From: Marinobacter xestospongiae
GTDB taxonomy: Bacteria > Pseudomonadota > Gammaproteobacteria > Pseudomonadales > Oleiphilaceae
Assembly (NCBI RefSeq): GCF_023156385.1
Contig: NZ_JAKZAK010000004.1
Location: forward strand, 124,001 to 188,000
Length of the DNA: 64,000 nt
Direction: 5' to 3'
Shown one piece after another: positions 27,682 to 38,990 of this stretch. Both the position numbers and the translations under genes were made by a program. The notes beneath the pieces were generated by a model. The model saw nothing but the letters and a program-made list of their open reading frames with translations, was not told where the DNA came from and made no database searches. Each line of letters opens with the position of its first letter. Within the stretch, counting starts at the first letter, position 1.

Positions 27682-28044
27682 TCAGATATCCTTGAGGGTT
27701 CCTTTCGGCAGGGCCGCCGCAACCGCCACTTTCTGTACCTTGATTTCCACGTTGTCGGCAATCTCGACCACAATAAAATCGTCGGTTACCTTGGTGATCT
27801 TGCCGGCAACGCCACCGGAGGTCACTACTTCGTCGCCCTTGTTCAGGCCGGACATCAGTGACTTGTGCTCTTTCGCACGCTTGGACTGGGGACGCCAGAT
27901 CAGCAGGTAGAAGATCAGGATGAAGCCGGCAAAGAAGATGATCTGCCCCATCACGCCCATCTGGCCAGGCGCCTGCTCCTGAGCCATCGCCACGCCCGGC
28001 ACGATCGACGCCAGGCCGGCCATCCACAGTTTCAGTGATTTCAT
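27682..28044 (-). CDS. yajC: Sec translocon accessory protein YajC
   Basis: The 120-residue protein has a helix at about 30-50 (GQIIFFAGFILIFYLLIWRPQ), the WRPQSKRAKEH motif, and the soluble LNKGDEVVTSGGVAGKITKV domain. The N-terminus (MKSLKLWMAGLASIVPGVAMAQ) looks like a cleavable signal or an extra helix. YajC associates with SecDF. The 155-base gap to tgt upstream holds no gene; the gap to secD is 52 bases. Confidence 0.95.
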   Translation of the reverse strand: MKSLKLWMAGLASIVPGVAMAQEQAPGQMGVMGQIIFFAGFILIFYLLIWRPQSKRAKEHKSLMSGLNKGDEVVTSGGVAGKITKVTDDFIVVEIADNVEIKVQKVAVAAALPKGTLKDI

Positions 28045-28200
28045 TGGTTTCTCCGTTAATCAGATTTGAGGTAAATCGCTTGCAGCCGGCGCACCCTGCC
28101 CCTGTCGGGCACCGATCACGCCGGCGGCTCGAATTCTGTAACCGTACTGCCGCCGCTGGCGACATTTTCGCAGGCAACGAGCCCAGAGATGAGGGCGTCG

Positions 28201-30413
<2,213 letters not shown>

Positions 30414-30527
30414 CGACAGGACTGTTCAGTGGTACCGCGAGGGCGGTCGGTATGTGATTGGGGAGAGTGACCATTGCCACTCCCCTCAGCCCGGCCGTCG
30501 ATGCAGACCGGCCCGGTCTTCAAATAC

Positions 30528-30614
30528 TGGTACCAGCGGGCGGACTCGAACCGCCACGCCCGTGAAGGCGGGGGATTTTGAATCCCCTGTGTCTACCAAT
30601 TTCACCACGCTGGC
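30528..30614 (-). tRNA. tRNA-Leu (CAA anticodon)
   Basis: The minus strand begins GCCAGCGTGGTGAAATTGG and has the anticodon arm GGGGA-TTCAAAA-TCCCC (anticodon CAA). A long variable arm CGCCTTCACGGGCG is typical of leucine tRNAs. The GGTTCGAGTCC T arm and an encoded ACCA end follow. The length is 87 bases. The first acceptor pair is G-T. Confidence 0.95.
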
Positions 30615-30630
30615 ATCGGAGAGATTGGCA

Positions 30631-30658
30631 ATTATACCGACGCGCCTTGTGAAATCAA
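30631..30658 (-). promoter_or_regulatory. Promoter of tRNA-Leu
   Basis: A perfect TATAAT (30631-30636, minus strand) lies 16 bases from a TTGATT (30653-30658). Transcription would start about 10 bases before the mature tRNA, right after the flgL stop. Confidence 0.75.
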
Positions 30659-30687
30659 CAGGCTATTCAGTCCGTCGTCCGCAATCG

Positions 30688-32286
30688 CTACAACCGGTCG
30701 AATAACGACAACCGTGAGACCTGGGCAAACGACTGCTGGGCCGCCTGCAGCACGAAACTCTGGAAGGTCAGGTTGCTGATGGCCTCGGCGTAGTCCACGT
30801 CCTGCAGCTGGGAGCGGATGTCCTTGGTGTACACCGAAGAATCCTCCAGAAACACCGAGGTGGTCTCCACGGAATTGAGCCGGCCACCGATCTCGGTCTG
30901 GGTACTGATCAGGCTTTCCTGGATGTTGTCCATGTTTACCAGGGAATCCGCCACCAGGGCATCGTAGGCTTCGTTGCCACCCTGGTAGTTGGCGCTGGTC
31001 ACCGGCGGTGCCGCCCCCAAATCAAGATCCTCCGCCTTGGCCCCGGTTACCTGTAACGCACCGGTGTAATCCGGCCAGGGCGGAACCTTGGGATCGGGGT
31101 CCTGGGCGCTGATGTTCAGGTCCTGACCACCGGAGCGGATCACCACGTTGCCATTCTCGATGCTGGCCGTAATGCCCTGCTCCGCCAGCTCGGTGTGGTT
31201 GTTGATCAGGTCCCGCAGGTCGGCGTTGGTCTCGGTCCCGGTGAAGACCGCACCCGCCCCCCCCTGAGGCACACTCAAACCGTTGATGTAGAGCTTGCCG
31301 CCGGTGGGCGCGAAGTTGGTGACTGTCGCCCGTGCCCGGCCCTTGGCCTGGTTCTCGAGGCCGTAGATCAGCTTCTCGATGCTGGTGAACATGCCCTGGC
31401 GCTCAGAGGTCTTGATATCGAAGGTGTCGTTGACGTCCGGAATGCCATGGATTTCAAACTGGATACCTTCAAACTGGATGCTCTCGCCACTGATGAAGTT
31501 CCCGGTGGCCACCGTGGTCGGCGGTTGCTCGCGGGTCACCACCTCGTAGTCCAGGCCGCTCGGGGAACCGCCATTGGCGACAAAGCGCACCTCCAGATCA
31601 ACACCCCCATTGCTGTCGTAGAACTGGTTGTAAAGATCCTGGTCCACCACCATGCCGGTACTGATGCGGGCGCCGGATACGTTGTCGCCTCCCGCTTCGG
31701 CAAAGAAGGTGCGATCAGCGCTGGCAATGTCCACGAACAACCCCTTGCCATGATCACTGATCGGTACCGTAACCCCCTCATCCAGCTCCAGCTTGCGCTG
31801 GCCTTCATCCCCCTGGTAGACCCAGTTGCCGGAAATGTTCTTGCCAAACGCCGGCACTTCCCCCTGGAAGCCACTGAAGATGTACTCGCCGGATGCGTCC
31901 CGGGCGTTGCCCAGAGTCGCCAGCTGATCCAGCCGCTCCCGCAGTTCCGAGGCGATGGACTGCCGGTCGCTCGGGGTCAGCGCGCCATTACCCGCCTGAA
32001 CCGTCAGCTCCCGCACCCGCTGGACCACATCCAGCATGCTCGAGATGGCATTCTCTTCCTGCTGCAGACGGTTCTCTGCCAGGCCGGCATTGCGCTGGAA
32101 CTGCTCGATGCGCGCCACTTCCTGGTCCAGCTTGAGGATTCGCGCCGCCGCCACCGGATCATCTGAGGGCTGGTTTACCCGCTTACCGGTGGACACCTGC
32201 TGGCTGGTCTGCTGCAGGCTGGCGTTCAGATCCTGCAGCCGGCTGATACCGCTGGAGAAAATCTGCTGGGATGAGATTCTGATCAT
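30688..32286 (-). CDS. flgL: Flagellar hook-associated protein 3 (FlgL)
   Basis: The 532-residue hook-filament junction protein has the flagellin-like N-terminus MIRISSQQIFSSGISRLQDL with SSGKRVNxPSDDP-type features (STGKRVNQPSDDPVAAA). The C-terminal coiled coil is DVDYAEAISNLTFQSFVLQA. It is much longer than enteric FlgL (317), with the extra mass in the variable middle, residues about 180-410. It ends the flg operon. Confidence 0.93.
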   Translation of the reverse strand: MIRISSQQIFSSGISRLQDLNASLQQTSQQVSTGKRVNQPSDDPVAAARILKLDQEVARIEQFQRNAGLAENRLQQEENAISSMLDVVQRVRELTVQAGNGALTPSDRQSIASELRERLDQLATLGNARDASGEYIFSGFQGEVPAFGKNISGNWVYQGDEGQRKLELDEGVTVPISDHGKGLFVDIASADRTFFAEAGGDNVSGARISTGMVVDQDLYNQFYDSNGGVDLEVRFVANGGSPSGLDYEVVTREQPPTTVATGNFISGESIQFEGIQFEIHGIPDVNDTFDIKTSERQGMFTSIEKLIYGLENQAKGRARATVTNFAPTGGKLYINGLSVPQGGAGAVFTGTETNADLRDLINNHTELAEQGITASIENGNVVIRSGGQDLNISAQDPDPKVPPWPDYTGALQVTGAKAEDLDLGAAPPVTSANYQGGNEAYDALVADSLVNMDNIQESLISTQTEIGGRLNSVETTSVFLEDSSVYTKDIRSQLQDVDYAEAISNLTFQSFVLQAAQQSFAQVSRLSLFDRL

Positions 32287-32305
32287 AGTCGCTCACCAAT
32301 TTCCG

Positions 32306-34351
32306 TTATCGGAAGGTCGACAACAGGGTGTCGAACAGACTCTGGGCCACGCTCATAACCTGGGCCGAGGCGTTGTAAGCGGCCTGATACTGGATCAGCC
32401 GCCCGGCTTCTTCGTCCAGGTTGACCCCGGACACGGACTCGCGTTGGTTCACCGATTGCTGCAGCAGCGCCTCACTGGAATCCAGGTCAAGCTGGCTCTG
32501 GCGGGTTTGCACCCCAATGGTCTCCACCAGGCCGCCGTAGCCCTCGGTGAGGTTTTGCGAGCCGTTGTTCATGGTGTTCTTGCCGGCCAGCGCCGCCATC
32601 AGTTCGGCGTTGCGGTTGTCCGACACACCCTCGGTGTTGTAGCCGATGTTAAAGGTGTCTCCCGCCTGCGGGTTGCCGCTGATCTCGAACTGGAAGCCCT
32701 GGTAGTTCGGATCGGTGGGGTCCTCACTGAACAGCTTGTTGGAAATGCCCGGGGTGTAGACGTTCTGTGGCGGCGTGGCACTGCCCGTCACCAGCACGTT
32801 GTTGGGGTCGTTGGCATCCACCACGTCGTACACCAGGGTGCCGCCATCATCCCGGAAGCGGATTTCCAGCGGCGGGTCCAGCTCCCCCTGGCTACGGAAC
32901 CCCGGCAGGATGCCGTTCGACAGCGGGTTGCGGACGTTCAGCATCAACCCCTGATCAATCACCCCGTCGCCGTTGTTGCCGACGTTGGCTTCCGCCCGCA
33001 CCGGGCTGGCAAAGGCCAGATCCTCTTCCCGCTCCACCTCCAGCGAAATCGATTCCGCAGCGTTACGGGTGGGCTGAATCTGGTAGCTGTCACCCGGGTT
33101 GAAGGTGCCGTCGTTGATCTGGATATTGAACCCGGGCATGCCGATCTCAGCCGGCAGCGGGTCCGGCAGACGGCCCTGTTTGACCACTTCACCGGATTGG
33201 CTGTCGATCACCTCGTAGTTGCGACCGTCGCCTGAGAACTGCAGGTTCCAGCTGCCCGAGATCAGCGCGTTGCTGTCGCTGATCTCGACGCCAATGTCGG
33301 CATCCCCCGGTGGCAGATTGTTGCCGTTGGCAATCACCCTGCTGGACATCGCCTCCGGCGAGTTGATATCAGAGAAGAACAGACCACCCAGGTCGCCCTC
33401 CAGGTCCATACCAATCTCGTGCTGGTGATTGATGTTGTCCTGCAGGGCAATGGCCACCCGGCCCAACTCATCAAACGCGGTTTTCAGGGATTCCTGTTCA
33501 AAGCGCCGCAGCCCTCCCAGGGACCCGCCGGTGATCTGGCTGTCGATCGGTACCTGACGCCCGGCATCCAGCAGGGTGAACTCCAGGAAAGCCGGGTCTT
33601 CCACGCTGGGCCGTGTCGACAGCTGGGAGGCATCCGCCCCCACTACCAGCGCCTGACCATTGCCCAGCATGACGTTGACCTGATTGCCCTCGGTGTGGAG
33701 CACCCGAATGCCCACCAGCTCCGACAGCTCACGCAGCTTCTCGTCGCGCTTGTCCAACAGATCGTTAGGCAGCCGACCCTGGGCAATACCCGGGCTGTTG
33801 GAGATCGCCAGGTTCAGCTCGGCAATGCTGGACATCAGGGTGTTGGCATCTTCAACGCCCTGGCGCATCTGCAGCTTGACCGACTCCCGCTGCTGGATGA
33901 ACTCGGCCTGCAGAGACTGGAAGCGATCCGCCACCGCCTTGGCCTCACTCAGCACCGACTGTCGCTGGGGCAGCGACGCCGGGTCTTCCGCCGCACTCTG
34001 GAGACTGGCAAAGAAGTTGTTCAGGACATCGTTAAGCCCGGTGGTCGAGGACCCCAGCAGGTTGTCCAGTCGGCTGAGCTCCTGATTCAGCGCTTTCTGT
34101 TCGGACTGCAGCGAGGTGTCTGAACGCACCTGCTCCACCAGGTACTCATTCGCCACCCGGCGGATGTTGGAGATGTTGACCCCGGTGCCCACCGTACCGG
34201 CACCGGTGCGCAGGCCGCGCTGGCTTTCGAACAGCACTTCCTGACGGCTGTAGCCGGGCGTGTTGGCATTGGTGATGTTGTTACCGGTGGTATTCAGGGC
34301 TGACTGATGGCCCAGCACACCGGACAAACCAATTTGAATCAGATTGGCCAT
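32306..34351 (-). CDS. flgK: Flagellar hook-associated protein 1 (FlgK)
   Basis: The 681-residue junction protein begins MANLIQIGLSGVLGHQSALN and has the rod/hook family motif NNITNANTPGYSRQEV. The C-terminus ends GVNLDEEAGRLIQYQAAYNASAQV, the conserved FlgK tail. The middle is expanded compared with the enteric protein (547). It lies 19 bases upstream of flgL. Confidence 0.95.
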   Translation of the reverse strand: MANLIQIGLSGVLGHQSALNTTGNNITNANTPGYSRQEVLFESQRGLRTGAGTVGTGVNISNIRRVANEYLVEQVRSDTSLQSEQKALNQELSRLDNLLGSSTTGLNDVLNNFFASLQSAAEDPASLPQRQSVLSEAKAVADRFQSLQAEFIQQRESVKLQMRQGVEDANTLMSSIAELNLAISNSPGIAQGRLPNDLLDKRDEKLRELSELVGIRVLHTEGNQVNVMLGNGQALVVGADASQLSTRPSVEDPAFLEFTLLDAGRQVPIDSQITGGSLGGLRRFEQESLKTAFDELGRVAIALQDNINHQHEIGMDLEGDLGGLFFSDINSPEAMSSRVIANGNNLPPGDADIGVEISDSNALISGSWNLQFSGDGRNYEVIDSQSGEVVKQGRLPDPLPAEIGMPGFNIQINDGTFNPGDSYQIQPTRNAAESISLEVEREEDLAFASPVRAEANVGNNGDGVIDQGLMLNVRNPLSNGILPGFRSQGELDPPLEIRFRDDGGTLVYDVVDANDPNNVLVTGSATPPQNVYTPGISNKLFSEDPTDPNYQGFQFEISGNPQAGDTFNIGYNTEGVSDNRNAELMAALAGKNTMNNGSQNLTEGYGGLVETIGVQTRQSQLDLDSSEALLQQSVNQRESVSGVNLDEEAGRLIQYQAAYNASAQVMSVAQSLFDTLLSTFR

Positions 34352-34370
34352 AGCGTTTTACCCTCGGAAC

Positions 34371-35357
34371 CTATCCGTCAGCTCCCGGGGACGACTGCCC
34401 GGAGGCACCCACCGGCTGGTTCATCGTCTCGCCGGCCATGATCCGGCGAATCTTGTTGGCGTAATGCGGGTCGGTCGCATAACCCGCAGCCTGCAACTGG
34501 TCAGCGAACTGCGCCGGGTCTTCGGCGGACGCCAGCACCTCGCGATAGCGGGGATTCGACTTCAGGAAATCAACATAGTCGTGGAAACTGGCCTGGTAAT
34601 CCGGGTAGGCCCGGAACTGCGCCCGCTCACTCATCCGCACGCCATCCCGGTACTCCGAGGTGGCGATGTTGACGGAATCCCCCTGCCAGCGCCCGTCGGC
34701 CTTGATACCGAACAGGTTGAAACTCGGCGCACCCTGCTCCCCTTCGATCATGTGGCGCCCCCAACCAGTCTCCAACGCGGCCTGCGCCACCATCAGCCGG
34801 GGATCAATACCGGAATCCGCCGCGGCCGCTTCCGCCAGGGGCAGCAACTGACTGACAAACTGCTGTGGCGACTCGAACCGGGACGGCAAGACGCTGTCGG
34901 TCGCCGGCGCCGATGACGCCGCCACCGCCTTCACTTCCGCAAGCCGCTCCGGCAGTTGCCGCGACAGTGACGGCAGACTGCGGTCGTAGGCGGCAATGTC
35001 GGCCTTGTGGCCGGCCCGACGCTCACCTTCGGCGGACATCCCCGGAATCTGGCGACTGAGCTGACGCACCAGGGTGTCCGACAGCCCCAGCCCCTGGTCG
35101 GACAAGGTCAGACTGAGCTGATTGTCGAACATGTCCTGATAGAACTTGGACTGCTGGCTGTTGAGCAGGTTGCCCTCGGAGAACACCTCGTTGGCTTTGC
35201 GCATGGATTTCATGATCTCGGTGAGGAACAGGCCCTCGAACTGCTTCGCCACTTCCTCCAGCGCCGCCTTGCGATCAGAGCGCGCTTCCGCCTTCAGCGC
35301 GTTGAGACCGCCGAAGTCGGTGTAGATGCGGGATTGCTGTAGTCGTGGGTCCTGCAT
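34371..35357 (-). CDS. flgJ: Peptidoglycan hydrolase FlgJ
   Basis: The 328-residue protein has an N-terminal rod-capping domain (about 20-100, EEVAKQFEGLFLTEIMKSMRK). Its C-terminal glucosaminidase-type domain (about 165-320) carries the catalytic glutamate in AALETGWGRHM and the YPDYQASFHDYVDFL segment. It opens the cell wall for rod assembly in the periplasm. Confidence 0.95.
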   Translation of the reverse strand: MQDPRLQQSRIYTDFGGLNALKAEARSDRKAALEEVAKQFEGLFLTEIMKSMRKANEVFSEGNLLNSQQSKFYQDMFDNQLSLTLSDQGLGLSDTLVRQLSRQIPGMSAEGERRAGHKADIAAYDRSLPSLSRQLPERLAEVKAVAASSAPATDSVLPSRFESPQQFVSQLLPLAEAAAADSGIDPRLMVAQAALETGWGRHMIEGEQGAPSFNLFGIKADGRWQGDSVNIATSEYRDGVRMSERAQFRAYPDYQASFHDYVDFLKSNPRYREVLASAEDPAQFADQLQAAGYATDPHYANKIRRIMAGETMNQPVGASGQSSPGADG

Positions 35358-35366
35358 GACGCTACC

Positions 35367-36464
35367 TCAGATCACAATCAGTTCGGCCCGCAGGGCGCCG
35401 GCCTGTTTCAGCGCTTCAAGCACCGCCATGACATCACCCGGCGCCGCGCCGACCTGGTTCACTGCCTGCACAATCTCGTTAAGGGTGGTCGCCGGACCAA
35501 ACTGAAACATCCGCGCCGGGTCTTCGGTCACCGCAATCTGGGTGTTGGGAGTCACCACCGTGTCACCATTGGCAAACGGGTCCGGCTGGTTCACTTCCGG
35601 GTTTTCCTGAATGGTGACGGTCAGGTTGCCATGGGTAATGGCCGCCGGGCTGACCCGCACGTTCTGCCCCACCACGATGGTGCCGGTGCGGCTGTTAATG
35701 ACCACCTTGGCGGCGTCTTCGGCTGGGTCGACCTCCAGGTTCTCCAGGATCGACAGGAAGCTGACCCGCTGGGACGGGTCCCGTGGCGCCTTGACGGAGA
35801 TCGACGTGGCATCGTGGGCATAGGCCATATCCGGCCCCAACATGCCATTGACTGTCTCCACCACCCGCCGTGCCGTCGTGAAATCCGGCTGCAGCAGGTT
35901 GAAGGTGATGGTGTCACCGCGACTGAACGGCGACAGCACCTCGCGCTCGATGGTAGCGCCATTGGGAATGCGACCCACGCTCGGCACGTTCACGGTAATC
36001 CGCGAACCGTCAGCGCCGGCGGCACCAAAGCCACCCACCACCAGGCTACCCTGGGCCATGGCATAGACCTGGCCGTCAGCGCCTTTGAGAGAAGTCATCA
36101 GCAGACTGCCACCCCTCAGACTGTCAGCATTGCCGATGGAGGAGACCGTCACATCCATTTCCTGCCCCGGCTTGGCAAACGGCGGCAAGGTGGCGTGTAC
36201 CGTCACCGCCGCCACATTGGCGAGGTTGGGGTTGGTGCCTTCCGGCAGGGTCACACCGAACTGGTTCATCATGTTGCGGAAGGTCTGGTTGGTGAACGGC
36301 GCCTTGTCACCGGTGCCGTCCAGCCCCACCACCAGGCCGTAGCCCACCAACTGGTTGTTACGCACGCCCTTGATGCGGGCCAGGTCCTTGAGCCGGTCGG
36401 CCAGCACCGGCGCCGCCACGAGAGCCAGAACCAACAGCAGTGCCGTACTTCTCAGCCTGTTCAT
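35367..36464 (-). CDS. flgI: Flagellar P-ring protein FlgI
   Basis: The 365-residue periplasmic ring protein has a signal peptide [20 protein letters not shown] ending ALA-D. The mature part starts [21 protein letters not shown]. Other landmarks are [15 protein letters not shown] and [20 protein letters not shown] [16 protein letters not shown]. The ATG at 36464 overlaps the flgH stop by 4 bases (ATGA), so I prefer it to the upstream GTGs. Confidence 0.96.
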   Translation of the reverse strand: MNRLRSTALLLVLALVAAPVLADRLKDLARIKGVRNNQLVGYGLVVGLDGTGDKAPFTNQTFRNMMNQFGVTLPEGTNPNLANVAAVTVHATLPPFAKPGQEMDVTVSSIGNADSLRGGSLLMTSLKGADGQVYAMAQGSLVVGGFGAAGADGSRITVNVPSVGRIPNGATIEREVLSPFSRGDTITFNLLQPDFTTARRVVETVNGMLGPDMAYAHDATSISVKAPRDPSQRVSFLSILENLEVDPAEDAAKVVINSRTGTIVVGQNVRVSPAAITHGNLTVTIQENPEVNQPDPFANGDTVVTPNTQIAVTEDPARMFQFGPATTLNEIVQAVNQVGAAPGDVMAVLEALKQAGALRAELIVI

Positions 36465-37165
36465 AACGGCCACCACTCACTATTAAAGAACCGTGCCAGC
36501 CAGCCCATCTGATTGGCCTGATCGAAATCGCCGGTGCCACCATAGGCAATGCGGGCGTCGGCGATCCGGGTGGACGCCACAGTATTATTCGGGGCAATGT
36601 CCTGAGGCCGGACCATGCCGGTCAGGCGGATAAACTCGTCACCATTGGTCAGAGACAGCCACTTCTCGCCTCGGATGCGCAGCACGCCGTTGGGCAGCAC
36701 TTCCGTCACTGTAACGGTGATACTGCCGTTCAGACTGTTGCTCTGGTCCGCTTCGGCCTGGCCCTCAAAATCCCGCTCAAAGTTGGCGCTGGTGTTGATG
36801 CCCAGGTTGGCCTTGCCCAGCAGAATCGGCTCCGGAATCGACAGTTCGTTGTCCTTGGTGATGCTGCTCTCCGCTGACTTGCTCGCCTGCGTGGACTCCT
36901 GCAGCGTCACGGTGAGGATATCCCCGACATTGAGTGCAACGGTGTCGCCATAGAAGTTGTAGTTGCGGGAGGTCTGGTAGATCGACCCGGTGTGGGGATC
37001 GCGAGCCATCATTTCCTGGGGCCGCACCGGAGCGTAGGCCGGATCATCCGGTATCGCCCGGGGCCGGGTCATTGCCGTGCAACCTTCCAGCAACACCAAG
37101 AGCGCCACCAGAGCCGGCATGCCGACCCGGCGGTACCCGTTGGTCTGGGTGTTGTTCCCATTCAT
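36461..37165 (-). CDS. flgH: Flagellar L-ring lipoprotein FlgH
   Basis: The 234-residue outer-membrane lipoprotein has a lipobox (LLEGC) about 30 residues in. The motif [20 protein letters not shown] follows, then [10 protein letters not shown] and the C-terminal [20 protein letters not shown]. The ATG at 37165 has GAGG eight bases upstream; codons before it reach back to the flgG stop but lack a ribosome site. The size matches E. coli FlgH (232). Confidence 0.95.
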   Translation of the reverse strand: MNGNNTQTNGYRRVGMPALVALLVLLEGCTAMTRPRAIPDDPAYAPVRPQEMMARDPHTGSIYQTSRNYNFYGDTVALNVGDILTVTLQESTQASKSAESSITKDNELSIPEPILLGKANLGINTSANFERDFEGQAEADQSNSLNGSITVTVTEVLPNGVLRIRGEKWLSLTNGDEFIRLTGMVRPQDIAPNNTVASTRIADARIAYGGTGDFDQANQMGWLARFFNSEWWPL

Positions 37166-37197
37166 GACAGTCACCTCACTCATTGCCGCTACGCCCA

Positions 37198-37986
37198 TCA
37201 GCCGATGTTGTTGGTGATGAACTGCAGCATCTGGTCGGTGGTGGAAACCACCTTGGAATTCATTTCATAGGCCCGCTGGGTGGTGATCATGTTGACCAGT
37301 TCCTCGACCACCTCAACGTTGGAAGCCTCGGTCATCTGCTGCTCGATACTGCCGAGTCCGCCAATACCCGCTTCGCCTTCATTGGGGTCACCGCTGGCGT
37401 TGGTGGCCCGAAACAGGTTGTTGCCGATGGCCTGCAGGCCCTGGGGATTGACGAAGTCCACCAGCGTAATCTGCCCCAGGTTGACCGGATTGGCCTGGTC
37501 ATCCACCACCACAGACACGGTGCCATCCTTGCCAATAGTCACTTTGGTGGCGTTGTCGGGAATGGTGATGTTCGGCTCCAGGGTGTAGCCGTCCGGATTC
37601 ACTACCTCACCGTCGGCATTGAGCTGGAACTGCCCGTCGCGGGTGTAGGCAATGCCACCGTCGGGCAGCAGGATCTGGAAGAAGCCCCGACCGTCCACCG
37701 CCATATCCAGCGGCTGCTGGGTGTTCTGCAGGTTGCCCTGAGTAAACTGCTTGGTGGTACCCACCACCCGTACACCGGTACCCAGCTGCAGCCCCGAAGG
37801 CAGCTCGGTGTTCTGCGAACTGAGACCGCCGGGCTGGCGGTGAATCTGGTACAGCAGATCCTGGAACACCGCGCGATCGCGCTTGAAACCGGTGGTGTTG
37901 ACGTTGGCCAGGTTGTTGGAAATGGTGGACATGTTGGTGTCCTGGGCACTCAACCCGGTTTTACTGACCCAAAGTGCTGGATGCAT
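37198..37986 (-). CDS. flgG: Flagellar distal rod protein FlgG
   Basis: The 262-residue distal rod protein begins MHPALWVSKTGLSAQDTNMS with STISNNLANVNTTGFKRDRA. It ends VEVVEELVNMITTQRAYEMN with the usual SKVVSTTDQMLQFITNN. The length is that of the family (260). It follows flgF by 77 bases. Confidence 0.97.
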   Translation of the reverse strand: MHPALWVSKTGLSAQDTNMSTISNNLANVNTTGFKRDRAVFQDLLYQIHRQPGGLSSQNTELPSGLQLGTGVRVVGTTKQFTQGNLQNTQQPLDMAVDGRGFFQILLPDGGIAYTRDGQFQLNADGEVVNPDGYTLEPNITIPDNATKVTIGKDGTVSVVVDDQANPVNLGQITLVDFVNPQGLQAIGNNLFRATNASGDPNEGEAGIGGLGSIEQQMTEASNVEVVEELVNMITTQRAYEMNSKVVSTTDQMLQFITNNIG

Positions 37987-38063
37987 GCTCTACTCCTCGG
38001 CCGGTGGCATGGCGGCCAACTGTTGCCGCCTGGCGCCATCAGCGCTGTGAAACAGGTTCGTTA

Positions 38064-38816
38064 TCAGAGGTTCTGCAACAGACGTGCCGCCGCCTCGGAA
38101 TTGGACTGGGAGGTACTCATGACCTTCACCTGCATTTCGTACTGCCGCGACAGTTGCAGGTTGGAGATCATCTCGGACACCGCATTGACGTTGGAGGCCT
38201 CCAGAAACCCGGTGGCCACCCGCAGATTGCCATCCGGCGGCTCCGGGCCGTCCAGCGCCTGGTCAGGCTTGCGACGCAGGTAGCCATCCTCACCTTTCTC
38301 CAGGGCATCGGCCGGAGGATTCACCAGCTTCAGCCGGTCGATATCCACCAGCTGATCGGGCGGACCACCGGCTGGCACAATGGAAATGGTGCCGTCGGCA
38401 CCGATTTCCAGGCTGTCAAACGGCGGCAAGGCCACCGGGCCACCATTGCCCATCACCAGGTCGCCATTGCGATTGCGCAGCAGGCCGTTGACGTCCACCT
38501 GCAGGCTGCCGGAACGACCGAACACCTCTTCGCCCTGACCATTCTGGACCGCCAGCCAGCCGTCACCTTCCACCGCCACATCCAGCTTGCGACCGGTATC
38601 CATCAGCGCGCCGGCGGACAGATCGGTGCCGGGCCTCTCGGTCATGGCGTAGGCGCGGGTGGGATGATGCTCACCAAACACCGGCATACTCCGGGCCTGG
38701 GCGAAATCCCGCTTGAAACCGGTGGTGTTGGCGTTGGCCAGGTTATTGGCGTGGGCCCGCTGGGCCAGCATGTTCTGCTTGGCGCCTGACATGCCGATGT
38801 AGAGGGACTTATCCAT
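38064..38816 (-). CDS. flgF: Flagellar proximal rod protein FlgF
   Basis: The 250-residue rod protein starts MDKSLYIGMSGAKQNMLAQR, with ANNLANANTTGFKRDFAQ and the C-terminal SNVNAVSEMISNLQLSRQYE. The ATG at 38816 fits the family start; GGAG is close upstream (CGGCAGGAG). A sigma-54 promoter 43-58 bases upstream makes it first of flgFGHIJKL. Confidence 0.96.
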   Translation of the reverse strand: MDKSLYIGMSGAKQNMLAQRAHANNLANANTTGFKRDFAQARSMPVFGEHHPTRAYAMTERPGTDLSAGALMDTGRKLDVAVEGDGWLAVQNGQGEEVFGRSGSLQVDVNGLLRNRNGDLVMGNGGPVALPPFDSLEIGADGTISIVPAGGPPDQLVDIDRLKLVNPPADALEKGEDGYLRRKPDQALDGPEPPDGNLRVATGFLEASNVNAVSEMISNLQLSRQYEMQVKVMSTSQSNSEAAARLLQNL

Positions 38817-38858
38817 GCGGAAAACTCCTGCCGGAACTTTGACTGATAGCAGGGTTAA

Positions 38859-38874
38859 TGCAGAACTTGTGCCA
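38859..38874 (-). promoter_or_regulatory. Sigma-54 promoter of flgFGHIJKL
   Basis: The minus strand reads TGGCACAAGTTCTGCA, with GG and GC at the required 12-base offset, close to the TGGCACG-N4-TTGCA consensus. It is 43 bases before the flgF ATG. Class II/III flagellar operons in Pseudomonas-type bacteria use RpoN with FleQ or FleR. Confidence 0.75.
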
Positions 38875-38947
38875 ACAAGCAAGAATGAGAGCCGGTCACC
38901 GGGAATCCGGGCCGCAGAAATAGAAGGGACAGAAGCAACAAGCGACT

Positions 38948-38972
38948 CCCGGGTCCATCTTACGAACCCGGG
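38948..38972 (-). terminator. Hairpin after flgE
   Basis: CCCGGGT and ACCCGGG form a 7-base stem with an 11-base loop about 20 bases after the flgE stop. No T run follows, so it may attenuate rather than fully stop the flgBCDE transcript before the flgF promoter. Confidence 0.45.
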
Positions 38973-38990
38973 AAGCTGCGCTAACGGTTA